From Caulobacter ginsengisoli (lineage in GTDB: Bacteria > Pseudomonadota > Alphaproteobacteria > Caulobacterales > Caulobacteraceae), in NCBI RefSeq assembly GCF_030814835.1, contig NZ_JAUSVS010000001.1, positions 625,001 to 689,000 on the forward strand: a stretch of 64,000 nt of DNA, read 5' to 3'. The position numbers and the translations under genes are program-made. Position 1 is the first letter of the stretch. Each line of letters starts with the position of its first letter. Under the pieces are notes generated by a model. It was not told where the DNA came from and did not search any database. It worked only from the letters and a program-made list of their open reading frames with translations. Shown here piece by piece: positions 43,566-54,102 of this stretch.

Positions 43566-44676
43566 GCGTCTATCTCGACCATAACGCCACCGCCCCCATG
43601 CGCCCCGAGGCCATCGCGGCGATGACCGCGCGGCTGGCCGTGACCGGCAATCCCAGTTCCGTGCACGCCGCCGGCCGGGCCGCCCGCTCGGCGGTCGAGA
43701 CCGCACGCGCCCAGGTCGCCGGGCTGGTTGGGGTGGTCCCGGGCTCGGTCACCTTCGTCAGCGGCGGCACCGAGGCCAACGCGCTGGCCATCGAGAGCGC
43801 CGTGCGAGCCGGCGTCGCGCGGATCATCGTGGGCGCCACCGAGCATGACGCCGTCGTCGAGACCGCGAAAATGAGCGGCCTGCCGGTCGAGACCTGGCCG
43901 GTTGACGCCTCGGGCGTCGCCGACTTCGCCTGGCTGGACGCGGCCCTGGCCCGCGAGGGCCGCGCCCTGGTCTGCCTGATGCTGGCCAACAACGAGACGG
44001 GCGTCATCCAGCCGGTGGCCGAAGCCGCCGAGAAGGTCCGCGCCGCCGACGGCTGGCTGCATGTCGACGCCATCCAGGCCGCCGGCAAGATCCTCATCGA
44101 TTTCAGCGCTCTGGGCGCAGATACTCTGGCGCTTTCGGCCCACAAGCTGGGCGGCCCGCAAGGCGTCGGCGCTCTGGTCGCCGGGACCCGCGCCATTCTC
44201 AGCCGCCGCCAGCACGGCGGTGGGCAGGAACGTGGCCGCCGGGCCGGCACCGAGAATGTCGCCGGCATCGTTGCCTTTGGCGCCGCCGCCGCCGCTGACC
44301 CCTCGCACGACCAGTCCGGCTATCGCGACGAACTGGAAGCCCGTATGCGCGCCGCTGGGGCCGTGGTGCTGGGCGAGGGCGCTGAGCGCCTGCCCCAGAC
44401 CCTGTGCGTGGCCTTCGAGGGCTGGCCGTCGGAACTGCAGGTCATGACCCTGGACCTGGCCGGGGTGATGGTCAGCGCCGGCTCGGCCTGTTCCTCCGGC
44501 AAGGTCAAGGCCAGCCGGGTGGTCGAGGCCATGGGGCGGCCGGATCTGGCGCCCTTCGCCATCCGCGTCAGCGGCGGCTGGGATTCGACGCAAGAAGACT
44601 GGCGCCGCTGCGGCGATGCCTGGAGTGAAGCTTTGGAACGCCATCTGGCGCGCCGTCAGACGAGAGAGGTCGCCTG

Positions 44677-44677
<1 letters not shown>
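43562..44677 (+). CDS. Cysteine desulfurase, NifS/IscS type
   Basis: A 371-residue PLP enzyme releasing sulfur from cysteine. GTG start overlaps the regulator stop. It begins at the fold ([12 protein letters not shown]). PLP lysine is in [12 protein letters not shown] and the catalytic cysteine in GSACSSGK. The sequence is of group I (NifS/IscS), unlike the group II SufS encoded later in the same operon, so the operon has two different desulfurases. One base overlap with sufB (TGATG). Confidence 0.93.
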
Positions 44678-46142
<1,465 letters not shown>

Positions 46143-46146
<4 letters not shown>

Positions 46147-46391
46147 TCGAGCATCCGACCACCGATTTGGATCGTGTGAGCCTGCGTATCTCGGAAATGG
46201 CGAGGGCCTTTGCGGCAGAGGCGGATGGGCTCGCCAGTGATCCCTATTTCCGCGACGCCGTGTTGAAGGTCAGCGTTTCGTCGTTCACCTGGGCCATGCG
46301 TGAGGCATTCGACGATCGCTCGCAATATCTACTGGCCGACGAACTCGCTACCCAAGCCACCGCCGTTCGGCGTGCCTCAGAAGTGAAATAA
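46143..46391 (+). CDS. Small unknown protein inside the suf operon
   Basis: An 82-residue soluble protein. Its ATG overlaps the sufB stop (ATGA) and it ends 4 bases before sufC, so it occupies the whole gap between two core scaffold genes. It is helical, acidic, with a single W ([13 protein letters not shown]) and no Cys, membrane segment or signal. I do not recognise the family. GC content and codon use look slightly lower than in the neighbours (for example ATTTGGATCGTGTG at 46165), which may hint at recent arrival or weaker constraint. Confidence 0.7.
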
Positions 46392-46395
46392 CTCA

Positions 46396-47142
46396 ATGCT
46401 TTCGATCAAAAACCTCCACGCCAGTGTCGGCGGAACCGAGATCCTCAAGGGCCTGACGCTCGACGTCCCAGCCGGCGAGGTGCACGCCATCATGGGGCCC
46501 AACGGCGCGGGCAAGTCGACGCTGTCCTACGTGCTGACCGGCCGCGAGGGCTATGAGGTCACAAAAGGCTCGGCGACCCTGGACGGCGAGGACCTGCTGG
46601 CCCTGGCGGCCAACGAGAGGGCGGCCCGGGGGGTGTTCCTGTCATTTCAGTATCCCCTGGAAATTCCGGGGGTTCCGGCCCTGACCTTCATCCGCACGGC
46701 CCTCAACGCCCAGCGCAAGGCGCGGGGCGAGCCCGAGGTCGCGGCGCCGGCCTTCCTGAAGCTGGCCCGCGAGAAGGCGGCGGCGCTGAAGATCGATTTT
46801 GACATGCTCAAGCGCGCCCTCAACGTCGGCTTCTCCGGCGGCGAGAAGAAGCGGATGGAGATCCTGCAGATGGCGATGCTGGAGCCGCGCTTCCTGATCC
46901 TGGACGAAACCGACAGCGGCCTGGACATCGACGCCCTGAAGATCGTCTCCGAGGGCGTCAACGCCCTGCGCAGCCCCGAACGCGGCATGCTGGTCATCAC
47001 CCACTACCAGCGCCTGCTCGACCACATCCGCCCCGACCGGGTGCATGTGCTGTCGGCGGGCCGCATCGTCGCCTCCGGCGGCCCGGAACTGGCGCTCGAG
47101 CTGGAGCGCGAGGGCTACGACAAGTACGCGAGAGCCGCATGA
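46396..47142 (+). CDS. sufC: SufC, ATPase of the Fe-S scaffold
   Basis: A 248-residue ABC-type ATPase that drives the SufBCD complex. Walker A GPNGAGKST, signature FSGGEKKRMEILQMAML, Walker B FLILDETDSGLD and switch THYQRLLDHI are all present; the SufC-typical DETDSGLDID is intact. The end overlaps sufD (ATGA). Confidence 0.98.
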   Translation: MLSIKNLHASVGGTEILKGLTLDVPAGEVHAIMGPNGAGKSTLSYVLTGREGYEVTKGSATLDGEDLLALAANERAARGVFLSFQYPLEIPGVPALTFIRTALNAQRKARGEPEVAAPAFLKLAREKAAALKIDFDMLKRALNVGFSGGEKKRMEILQMAMLEPRFLILDETDSGLDIDALKIVSEGVNALRSPERGMLVITHYQRLLDHIRPDRVHVLSAGRIVASGGPELALELEREGYDKYARAA

Positions 47143-48179
47143 GCCTGGCGACCGCCATCAAGCTCGGCGATCCGACCCAGCTCCCGTCGCGCCGCGACGA
47201 GGACTGGCGCTGGACCGACCTGCGCGGCCTGATCCGCCAAATCCCGCCGTCGGCCGAATGGGCCGAGGTCGGGGAGGGCGGGCCGTTCGCCGCCATCGAG
47301 GCCGAGGAATTCGTGGTCTCGAACGGCCATATCGAGGGCTGGAATGCCGTCGTCTCGGAAGGCCCTGCCGATATCGCCCGGCTGCGGGTGGTCGCCACCG
47401 AGGCGTCCAGCAATCCGGCGACGGTCTTCGTCACTGTCCGCGCCGGGACCAGCCTGCTGTTGCTGGAGACCTATGAGGCCCTGGCCGACGGCGCGCTGAC
47501 CAACGTCGCACTTGAGGTCGAGGTCCAGGCCGGCGGGCGGTTGGAACGCGTCGTGCTGGCCGCCGATGGCCCCGACAGCGTCACCGTCTCGACCGCCAAG
47601 GTGGCGTTGGGCGAGGGGGCCATCTTCGCCCAAACCGTGCTGACCAGCGGCGCCCGCCGCCAGCGGCTGGAAACCCAGGTGGCGCATCCCGGCGCCTTCG
47701 CCTCAGTCCGCATGGACGGCGCCTATCTGCTGGCCGACAAGCGCCATGCCGACATCACCACCGTCGTCACCCACCAGGGCGTCGACGGGACCACCGAGCA
47801 ACTGGTCAAGGGTGTGGTCAACGACCAAGCCCGCGGCGTCTTCCAGGGCCGTATCGTCGTCGCCCACGGCGCTGACCGCACCGACGCGCGGATGGGCCAC
47901 CACGCTCTGATCCTGTCGGATAAGGCCGAGGTCGACGCCAAGCCCGAGCTGCTGATCAACGCCGATGACGTCGCCTGCGCCCACGGCAACACGGTGGGCG
48001 CGCTGGACGAGGAAGCCATCTTCTACGCCCGCCAGCGGGGCATTCCCGAGGCCGAGGCCCGCGCCATGCTGACCCTGGCCTTCGTCGAAGAGGTCATCGA
48101 CCGTATCGGCCACGACGGCGCCCGCGAGATCGCCCGCGCCTGGGCGCACCGCCAGCTGGGGGCCTCCGATGGCCTTTGA
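47139..48179 (+). CDS. sufD: SufD, scaffold component
   Basis: A 346-residue partner of SufB, shorter than the E. coli protein (423), as is usual in alphaproteobacteria. It starts with RRDEDWRWTDLRGL (about residues 15-28). The beta-helix core has FQGRIVVAHGADRTDARMGHHALILSDKAEVDAKPEL, and the SufB/D hallmark ACAHGNTVGALDEEAIFYARQRGI lies near residue 278. Overlaps sufS by 11 bases. Confidence 0.96.
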   Translation: MSLATAIKLGDPTQLPSRRDEDWRWTDLRGLIRQIPPSAEWAEVGEGGPFAAIEAEEFVVSNGHIEGWNAVVSEGPADIARLRVVATEASSNPATVFVTVRAGTSLLLLETYEALADGALTNVALEVEVQAGGRLERVVLAADGPDSVTVSTAKVALGEGAIFAQTVLTSGARRQRLETQVAHPGAFASVRMDGAYLLADKRHADITTVVTHQGVDGTTEQLVKGVVNDQARGVFQGRIVVAHGADRTDARMGHHALILSDKAEVDAKPELLINADDVACAHGNTVGALDEEAIFYARQRGIPEAEARAMLTLAFVEEVIDRIGHDGAREIARAWAHRQLGASDGL

Positions 48180-49386
48180 CGCCGAAGCCATCCGGGCCGA
48201 GTTCCCGATCCTGTCGCGGCAGGTGAACGGCCATCCGCTGGTCTATCTGGACAACGCCGCCTCGGCCCAGAAGCCGCGCGCCGTCATCGATGCCCTGACC
48301 GGGGCCATGCAGGGCAGCTACGCCAACGTCCATCGCGGCCTGCACACGCTCGCCAACGAAACGACAGAAGCCTATGAAAAGACGCGGGAAACTGTCGCCC
48401 GCTTCATCAATGCACCGAGCCCCCAGGACGTGGTCTTCACCAAGGGCGGCACCGAGGCGATAAACTTGGTCGCCGCCTCCTTCGGCCTGTCGCTGCAGGC
48501 CGGCGACGAGATCATCGTCAGCCAGATGGAGCACCACTCCAACATCGTCCCCTGGCACCTGCTGCGCGAGCGCAAGGGCGTGGTCCTGCGCTTTATCCCC
48601 GTCACCGAGACCGGCGAGCTGGACCTGGCCGGTTTCAAGGCGCTGCTGAACGAGCGCACCCGGATGGTGGCCATCACCCACATGTCCAATGTGCTGGGAA
48701 CCATCAATCCGATCAAAGAGATAATCGCCGCAGCTCACGCGGCCGGCGCGGCGGTGCTGATCGACGGGTGCCAGGGCGTGGTGCACAGCAAGGTCGACGT
48801 CCAGGCCCTGGACTGCGACTTCTACGTCTTCACCGGCCACAAGCTCTATGGCCCGACTGGCGTCGGCATCCTCTACGGCAAGACCGAGCGGCTGGCCGCC
48901 ATGCCCCCCTACCAGGGCGGCGGCGAGATGATCGGCCAGGTCAGCGAGAGCGTCATCACCTACGCCGACCCGCCGCACCGCTTCGAGGCCGGCACCCCGC
49001 CGATCCTGGAAGTCATCGGCCTGGGCGCCGCCATCGAATGGGTCGAGTCGCTGGACTTCGAGGCGGCGCGCCTGCACGAGCACGCCCTCTATGACCGGGT
49101 CATCGAGCGGCTGGAGGGCGCCAACTGGCTGCGGGTGATCGGCCAGGCGCCGGGGAAGGGGCCCATCCTCTCCTTTACCGTCGAGGGCGCCCACGCCCAC
49201 GACATCGCCCAGATCCTTGACCGCTACGGCGTCGCCGTGCGGGCCGGGACCCATTGCGCCGAGCCCCTGATGGCCCGTTTCGGGATCACTTCGAGCGCTC
49301 GGGCTTCCTTCGCCCTATATAACACCCTGGCAGAGGCCGACGCGTTCGTGGACGCGCTGGTCAAGGCCCAGAAGTTCTTCAGTTGA
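48169..49386 (+). CDS. sufS: Cysteine desulfurase SufS
   Basis: A 405-residue group II PLP enzyme supplying persulfide to SufBCD. N-terminal IRAEFPILSRQVNGHPLVYLDNAASAQKP; PLP lysine in FTGHKLYGPTG; catalytic cysteine in RAGTHCAEPL. It normally needs SufE or SufU to activate it; neither is in this window. It is followed by sufT with a small overlap or gap depending on the sufT start. Confidence 0.97.
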   Translation: MAFDAEAIRAEFPILSRQVNGHPLVYLDNAASAQKPRAVIDALTGAMQGSYANVHRGLHTLANETTEAYEKTRETVARFINAPSPQDVVFTKGGTEAINLVAASFGLSLQAGDEIIVSQMEHHSNIVPWHLLRERKGVVLRFIPVTETGELDLAGFKALLNERTRMVAITHMSNVLGTINPIKEIIAAAHAAGAAVLIDGCQGVVHSKVDVQALDCDFYVFTGHKLYGPTGVGILYGKTERLAAMPPYQGGGEMIGQVSESVITYADPPHRFEAGTPPILEVIGLGAAIEWVESLDFEAARLHEHALYDRVIERLEGANWLRVIGQAPGKGPILSFTVEGAHAHDIAQILDRYGVAVRAGTHCAEPLMARFGITSSARASFALYNTLAEADAFVDALVKAQKFFS

Positions 49387-49391
49387 GGCCC

Positions 49392-49751
49392 ATGGACGAC
49401 GCAGCCGCCATCACCGAGACGCCCACCCCGCTGACCCAGGCGGAGCTGGACGTGATCACCGACCAGCTGGTCGAGAAGCTCAAGACCGTGTTCGACCCGG
49501 AAATCCCGGTCGACATCTATGAGCTGGGCCTGATCTACAAGGTCGACGTCTCGGACAGCAAGGACGTGGCCATCGACATGACCCTGACCGCCCCGGGCTG
49601 CCCGGTGGCCGGCGAGATGCCGGGCTGGGTCGAGGACGCGGTCATGGAGCTGGAGGGCATCCGCTCCTGCACCGTCGATCTGGTGTTCGATCCGCCTTGG
49701 GATCCCTCGCGGATGTCCGACGAGGCCAAGCTGCAGTTGAACATGTTCTGA
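49392..49751 (+). CDS. sufT: SufT, MIP18-family (DUF59) Fe-S maturation factor
   Basis: A 119-residue DUF59 protein that aids Fe-S delivery. Conserved blocks are FDPEIPVDIYELGLIY, TLTAPGCPVAGEMP (with the conserved Cys) and VFDPPWDPSRMS. The start could be ATG 49392 or TTG 49383, which would interlock with the sufS stop; ATG is preferred although GAGG is only three bases before it. Confidence 0.93.
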   Translation: MDDAAAITETPTPLTQAELDVITDQLVEKLKTVFDPEIPVDIYELGLIYKVDVSDSKDVAIDMTLTAPGCPVAGEMPGWVEDAVMELEGIRSCTVDLVFDPPWDPSRMSDEAKLQLNMF

Positions 49752-49753
49752 CC

Positions 49754-50131
49754 ATGGAAATCACCCGCACCCGCCGTCCCCGCCCCAAGGTCGTCACCCT
49801 CAGCGACGCCGCCGCCGCGCGCGTGCGCGAGATCATGGACCGGGCCGAAAAGCCCTATGCCGGCCTGAAGGTGGGCGTGAAGAACGGCGGCTGCGCGGGC
49901 CAGGAATACACCCTCGACTATGCCGAGGCAGCCGGACCGCTGGACGAGGTGGTCGAGGACAAGGGCGTCACCATCCTGGTCGACCCCAAGGCGATCCTGT
50001 TCCTGATCGGCACCGAGATCGATTACGAGACGACGAAGCTGTCGTCGAAGTTCGTGTTCCGCAATCCGAACCAGACCGATGCGTGCGGGTGCGGGGAGAG
50101 CGTGACGATCGTGCCGGCGAGCGAGGCTTAA
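49754..50131 (+). CDS. sufA: A-type Fe-S carrier (SufA/IscA-like)
   Basis: A 125-residue carrier protein. Cluster-binding cysteines are C47 in NGGCAGQEY and C111-G-C113 in TDACGCGESV. The basic N-terminus (ITRTRRPRPK) precedes the fold. ATG 49754 follows the sufT stop by 2 bases. It ends the operon; its stop TAA shares bases with that of the convergent acyltransferase (TTAA at 50128-50131). No terminator hairpin is visible there. Confidence 0.95.
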   Translation: MEITRTRRPRPKVVTLSDAAAARVREIMDRAEKPYAGLKVGVKNGGCAGQEYTLDYAEAAGPLDEVVEDKGVTILVDPKAILFLIGTEIDYETTKLSSKFVFRNPNQTDACGCGESVTIVPASEA

Positions 50132-50916
50132 GCCGCCGCCGCTTCCTTCGCGGCCATCTTCTTCAGCTCGTCCGGCGTCGGGACCAGCACCGAGGGCTTC
50201 ACGGCCTCACCCGTCGCCATGGCGATCAGCTCCTGGCTCCGGCCCTCGACCACGGCCGTCAGCCGCTTGAGGAAGGCGTTCTTGTCGTCGCCCACCTCCA
50301 TGGCCGGCAGGAATTCGATGGTCGCCACGCCCGGCGTCTTCTTGAAATCGGTCTGGCGCCAGAAGCAGCCCAGGTTGGTCGCCACCGGCACCACCGGCAG
50401 GCCGAAGTCGCGGGCCATGAAATAGACCCCCGAGCGGTAGCGGAAATGCTCGCCGGGCCTGGCCAGGTTGCCCTCCGGATAGATCAGGATGCGCCGGCCC
50501 TCGCGCGCCACCTCGGCGGCGGTCTCGACCAGGGCCTTGCGGGCTTCGGGGCCGCCGCAGTTGTCGACGATGATCGCCCCGAACTTGCGCAGCACCGCCC
50601 CCATCAGCGGGAAGCGCTCCATATGGTCGCCGGTCACGAAGCTGAGGTTGTCGACATTGGCGAACATCACGAAGCCGTCGCCCCAGCTGTGGTGCTTGGC
50701 GGCGATGATGAAGGCGCCGTCGGGCAGGTTCTCGCGGCCGCGCAGGTCGACCTTGATGCCGGCCAGCGCTCGCATCCCCCACAGCATGCGGCGGGTGTAG
50801 AGCTTGATCGCCGCCGTCATCGGGCCTCGCCCCGGGGCCAGGGCCAGCAGGGCGGCCGACAGGGTGTAGAAGATCGAGGCGACCCAGTAGTAGGCCGAGA
50901 AGAGGAAACTGCGCAT
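50128..50916 (-). CDS. 1-acyl-sn-glycerol-3-phosphate acyltransferase (PlsC-like)
   Basis: A 262-residue inner-membrane acyltransferase. N-terminal membrane segment (about residues 8-28); catalytic H-H-S-W-G-D (HX4D, in AAKHHSWGDGF, about 73-83); acceptor motif YPEGN (in place of the commoner PEGTR) and a VPVATNLG block. It probably acylates lysophosphatidate or a related lysolipid. It lies nine bases downstream of a TetR gene and is likely controlled by it. The tail is Ala/Lys-rich. Confidence 0.9.
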   Translation of the reverse strand: MRSFLFSAYYWVASIFYTLSAALLALAPGRGPMTAAIKLYTRRMLWGMRALAGIKVDLRGRENLPDGAFIIAAKHHSWGDGFVMFANVDNLSFVTGDHMERFPLMGAVLRKFGAIIVDNCGGPEARKALVETAAEVAREGRRILIYPEGNLARPGEHFRYRSGVYFMARDFGLPVVPVATNLGCFWRQTDFKKTPGVATIEFLPAMEVGDDKNAFLKRLTAVVEGRSQELIAMATGEAVKPSVLVPTPDELKKMAAKEAAAA

Positions 50917-50925
50917 TGGCGTCCT

Positions 50926-51507
50926 TCAGCGGGCGAACAGCACGGCTTGGATCGCCGCGGTGAAGAGGGGGCAGTGGGCCGAGAGCGGGTCGTCGCCGAT
51001 CCGGCCATAGGCCTTGTTCTGGGCGGTCTGGCTGATCACCCCGATACACATGGCCGCCAGCACCCGCGGGTCGGCCGGGGGCAGCTCGGCGGCGATCATG
51101 GCCTGCTTGATGATCTTCTCCACCGTGGTGACCGGATCGCGGCCATCTTCCTGGTAAAGCGGAACGAAACGGTGAACCTGGGTCAGGTGGTAGGAAAACA
51201 ACAGCCAGTCCTCGTCGGCCACCTCGCAATAGGCCCGGGCGATGGCGGCGGCCTTGGCGCGGATGCCGACCGCCTGGGCCGAGGCCTCCTCGATCAGGGT
51301 CGACAGGCGGCGATGCACGCCCATGAACAGGCTGATGGCCAGTTCGTCCTTGGAGCGGAAATGGCGGTACATGGCCCCTTCCGAGACCCCCGCCTGGGCT
51401 GCGATCAGCTTGGTGGTGGCTCCGTCGACCCCATGGCTGACGAAGACCTCGAGGGCCGCCCGTTCGATGAGGGGTTTGGCGTTGGTGGCGCGCGGTGTTC
51501 CAGTCAT
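50926..51507 (-). CDS. TetR-family regulator
   Basis: A 193-residue repressor. The HTH is at about residues 28-48 (TKLIAAQAGVSEGAMYRHFRSK); the C-terminal half is the ligand/dimer domain. ATG 51507 is assumed; GTG 51525 would add six residues. It heads a two-gene unit with a PlsC-like acyltransferase and is divergent from a TfoX-like gene. The perfect 14-base palindrome at 51542-51555 in the divergent region is a likely operator. A lipid or acyl-CoA ligand is suggested by the neighbour only. Confidence 0.92.
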   Translation of the reverse strand: MTGTPRATNAKPLIERAALEVFVSHGVDGATTKLIAAQAGVSEGAMYRHFRSKDELAISLFMGVHRRLSTLIEEASAQAVGIRAKAAAIARAYCEVADEDWLLFSYHLTQVHRFVPLYQEDGRDPVTTVEKIIKQAMIAAELPPADPRVLAAMCIGVISQTAQNKAYGRIGDDPLSAHCPLFTAAIQAVLFAR

Positions 51508-51541
51508 GATGGGGTTATGACTCACATCGCCGAACTATGCA

Positions 51542-51555
51542 AGTGAATATTCACT
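51542..51555. promoter_or_regulatory. Palindromic operator candidate for the TetR regulator
   Basis: AGTGAATATTCACT, a perfect 14-base palindrome, lies in the 60-base divergent gap between the TetR gene and the TfoX-like gene. Its size and symmetry fit a TetR dimer site. It is an AT-rich island in a high-GC region and would block both promoters. Confidence 0.65.
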
Positions 51556-51567
51556 CACGTATTCGTC

Positions 51568-51957
51568 ATGGCCGTTAGCGAGGCCATCAAGGGCCAGGCC
51601 CGGGAGCTGTTCAGCGACCTGGGCGAGGTCGCCATCAAGCTGATGTTCGGCGGGGCGGGACTCTATATCGACGGGATGATGTTCGGGCTGATCGCCGGCG
51701 AGGTGGTGCACCTCAAGGTCGACGACGAGACCGAGGCGGCCTTCATCGAAGCGGGCTCGGCGCCGTTCATCTTCCTGATGAGGGATGGCCGCCAGGCGCC
51801 GCTGCGCTACTGGCGCCTGCCCGACGTCGCGGCCGACGATCCGGAGGAGGCGGCGCGCTGGGGGCGGCTGGCGCTGGACGCGGCGCTGCGGGCCAAGCGC
51901 CCGAAGAGCAAGGCAAAGGCCAGAGCCGATATCGGCCCTGGCCCCTGGGATGGCTAG
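51568..51957 (+). CDS. TfoX N-terminal-domain protein
   Basis: A 129-residue protein with the TfoX N-terminal fold: ELFSDLGEVAIKLMFGGAGLYIDGMMFGLIAGEVVHLKVD (about 14-53) is characteristic. It lacks the C-terminal TfoX domain. Such short proteins are common and uncharacterised; competence control is known only for full TfoX in other groups. The tail is Lys/Arg-rich. It is divergent from the TetR gene and abuts the enoyl-CoA hydratase gene tail to tail. Confidence 0.85.
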   Translation: MAVSEAIKGQARELFSDLGEVAIKLMFGGAGLYIDGMMFGLIAGEVVHLKVDDETEAAFIEAGSAPFIFLMRDGRQAPLRYWRLPDVAADDPEEAARWGRLALDAALRAKRPKSKAKARADIGPGPWDG

Positions 51958-52761
51958 TTAGCGCCCCTTGAAGGCCGCGACGCGCTTCTGCAGGAAGGCG
52001 CTGACGCCCTCGACGAAGTCCTCGGTCTTGCCGGCGATCTTCTGAGTGCGGCGTTCGGCGTGCAGCTGGGCGCCGAAGTGGGCGTCCAGGCTGTCCCACA
52101 TCAGCCGGCGGATATGGCCCAGCGAGGCAGGGCCATTGGCCAGTTCGACCGCCAGGGCCTTGGCCGTGGCCATCAACTCGGCGTCGGGGACGACGCGGTT
52201 GACCAGACCCCATTCCAGCGCCTTGGCCGCGCCGATCTTCTCGCCCAGCAGGGTCATTTCCATGGCCCGGGCCCGGCCGATCATGCGTGGCAGCAGGTAG
52301 GTCGAGCCGCCGTCCGGCACCAGACCGATGCGGCGGAAGGCCTGCAGGAAGTAGGCGCTCTCGCCGGCGACGATCAGGTCGCCCATCAGGGCGATGGAGC
52401 AGCCGACGCCGGCCGCCGCGCCGTTGACGGCGGTGACCACCGGGACTGGCATGTCGCGCATCAGGGTGATCAGCGGGTTGTAGACCGTCTCCAGCGCCCG
52501 GCCGGCGTCCGGCTTGCCGTCGACGTCGCTCTGACGGCCGGCGGCCCCGCCGCCCGACAGGTTGGCGCCCGAACAGAAGCCGCGGCCCTCGCCGGTGACG
52601 ATCACCGCCCGGGCGGCGACGATGCCCGAAGCGACGCTCTGCAGCGCATGGGTCATTTCCTCGGCCAGGTCGAGGCCGGCGGCGTTCATGGTGCCGGGGT
52701 CGTTCAGGGTGACGATGGCCACGCCGTCGGCGACCTCGAGCTTGATCTTGGTGTAGTCCAT
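51958..52761 (-). CDS. Enoyl-CoA hydratase/isomerase family protein
   Basis: A 267-residue crotonase-fold enzyme of the PaaG-like group. Oxyanion-hole segments are GRGFCSGANLSGGG and VNGAAAGVGCSIALMGD. The catalytic loop RIGLVPDGGSTYLLPRMIG has Asp where hydratases have the second Glu, as in isomerase-type members. A Gly-rich insertion (about 67-85) follows the first loop. Acts on an acyl-CoA, exact substrate unknown. Stop is next to the TfoX-like stop. Confidence 0.9.
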   Translation of the reverse strand: MDYTKIKLEVADGVAIVTLNDPGTMNAAGLDLAEEMTHALQSVASGIVAARAVIVTGEGRGFCSGANLSGGGAAGRQSDVDGKPDAGRALETVYNPLITLMRDMPVPVVTAVNGAAAGVGCSIALMGDLIVAGESAYFLQAFRRIGLVPDGGSTYLLPRMIGRARAMEMTLLGEKIGAAKALEWGLVNRVVPDAELMATAKALAVELANGPASLGHIRRLMWDSLDAHFGAQLHAERRTQKIAGKTEDFVEGVSAFLQKRVAAFKGR

Positions 52762-52851
52762 GGGGTTCCTCGCGCGTGCGGCCTCTTGCGGCGAGGCTAA
52801 ACGCGAATAACGCGGGGGAACGCCAGAGAAAAATGCGGAGGGCGGACGGCC

Positions 52852-53907
52852 TCAGGCCGCCGCGACGATCCGTTCGCCGTTGGTGACCCGGTTACGGCCG
52901 GTGCGCTTGGAGGTGTAGAGGGCCGAGTCGGCCCGTTCCATGGCGGCCAGGGCCGGTTCGCCGACCTGGCGCTGGGCCAGGCCCGCCGAGATGGTGACGG
53001 TGCCCAGGTCCTCGTTGGTCGAGCGGCGCTTGAGCGTGCGCGAGGCGACCTCGTGGCGGATCTCTTCCAGGCAGGACTCGACCAGGGCGGCGTCCTCGTT
53101 GGGGAAGATCATGGCGAATTCCTCGCCGCCGTAGCGGGCGGCGAAGCGCGGCGGGGCGCCGATGCGGCCGATGACGCTGGCGACATAGCGGATGACCTGG
53201 TCGCCGGTCTGGTGGCCCCAGGTGTCGTTGAAGCCCTTGAAATGGTCGATATCCAGCACCGCCAGGGTGAGGATGGTCCCGGCCGTATCGGCCTCGGCGC
53301 AGGCCCGGTCGAGCTCGTCGTCGAAGGCCTTGCGGTTAGCGAGGTTGGTCAGGCCGTCGGTGGTGGCGTCGCGGCGGACCTGTTCCAGGTGCTCGCGCAG
53401 GCGGTTCACCTCGGTGGTGGAATCGTCGAGGCGCTTTTCCAGCGACTTGTTCTCGCGCTGCACCCGGCGGGTGGCGGCGGACAGCTCGTCGACCATGGCC
53501 TTGAACGAATTGGCGTCGGTCGTGGTGGTCAGGCCCTTGGAGGCGCCGGCCAGGGTCTGGCCGTAGGACTGGTTGGACTTCTGGGCTTCGCGGATGGCGG
53601 TGGAGACGGCGGACAGTTCCTTGGACAGCTGATCCCCGGCGTCGCGGATCTGGTCGTTCAGGCGGACCTTGGCCAGGTAGGCGGCGGCCAGTTCCTCGCA
53701 GACCGTCTCGGTCAGGGCCTCGCCCTCGGACAGCAGGCGGCCCAGTTCGCGGGCCAGCGGCCCTTCAGGATCGGCGACATAGTGGGTCCACAGCTCGAAA
53801 TTCAGAGCCGTCGGCCAGACCTGATGGCGTTCCATCAGTTCCATGGCGGCCCGCGCGACCTTGTAGGCTTCCGGTCCGCGCAGCGTCGTTTCTACATCGC
53901 CAGACAT
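52852..53907 (-). CDS. dgcB: Diguanylate cyclase, DgcB-like
   Basis: A 351-residue cytoplasmic GGDEF protein making c-di-GMP. ATG 53907 is used, with GGGGAAG upstream. Residues 1-100 are helical; a coiled coil (about 100-180, rich in E/K/R/Q) leads into the GGDEF domain with DIDHFKGFND and GGEEF at 260-264. The RxxD inhibitory site expected just before it is absent (APPRFAARY), so product feedback is unlikely. Caulobacter DgcB has this coiled-coil + GGDEF build and, as I recall, lies near the suf operon; the symbol rests on that. Confidence 0.88.
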   Translation of the reverse strand: MSGDVETTLRGPEAYKVARAAMELMERHQVWPTALNFELWTHYVADPEGPLARELGRLLSEGEALTETVCEELAAAYLAKVRLNDQIRDAGDQLSKELSAVSTAIREAQKSNQSYGQTLAGASKGLTTTTDANSFKAMVDELSAATRRVQRENKSLEKRLDDSTTEVNRLREHLEQVRRDATTDGLTNLANRKAFDDELDRACAEADTAGTILTLAVLDIDHFKGFNDTWGHQTGDQVIRYVASVIGRIGAPPRFAARYGGEEFAMIFPNEDAALVESCLEEIRHEVASRTLKRRSTNEDLGTVTISAGLAQRQVGEPALAAMERADSALYTSKRTGRNRVTNGERIVAAA

Positions 53908-54102
53908 CAATCATCTTCCCCCGAGCCGGCGTGCACCTTCTACGCGCCCAGCATGTGGACCCTCAGGTTAGGTCGGGAACTCAAAACGCAGGGTTAAGAT
54001 AACGACGGTCGCTTGCTCTTCCGTTGGGACAGTGGGTTAGTTATCGCGGATAATATTGCCGCACCGGCTGACAGAGCCGGGCAGGGGAAGAGACAAGACG
54101 CC

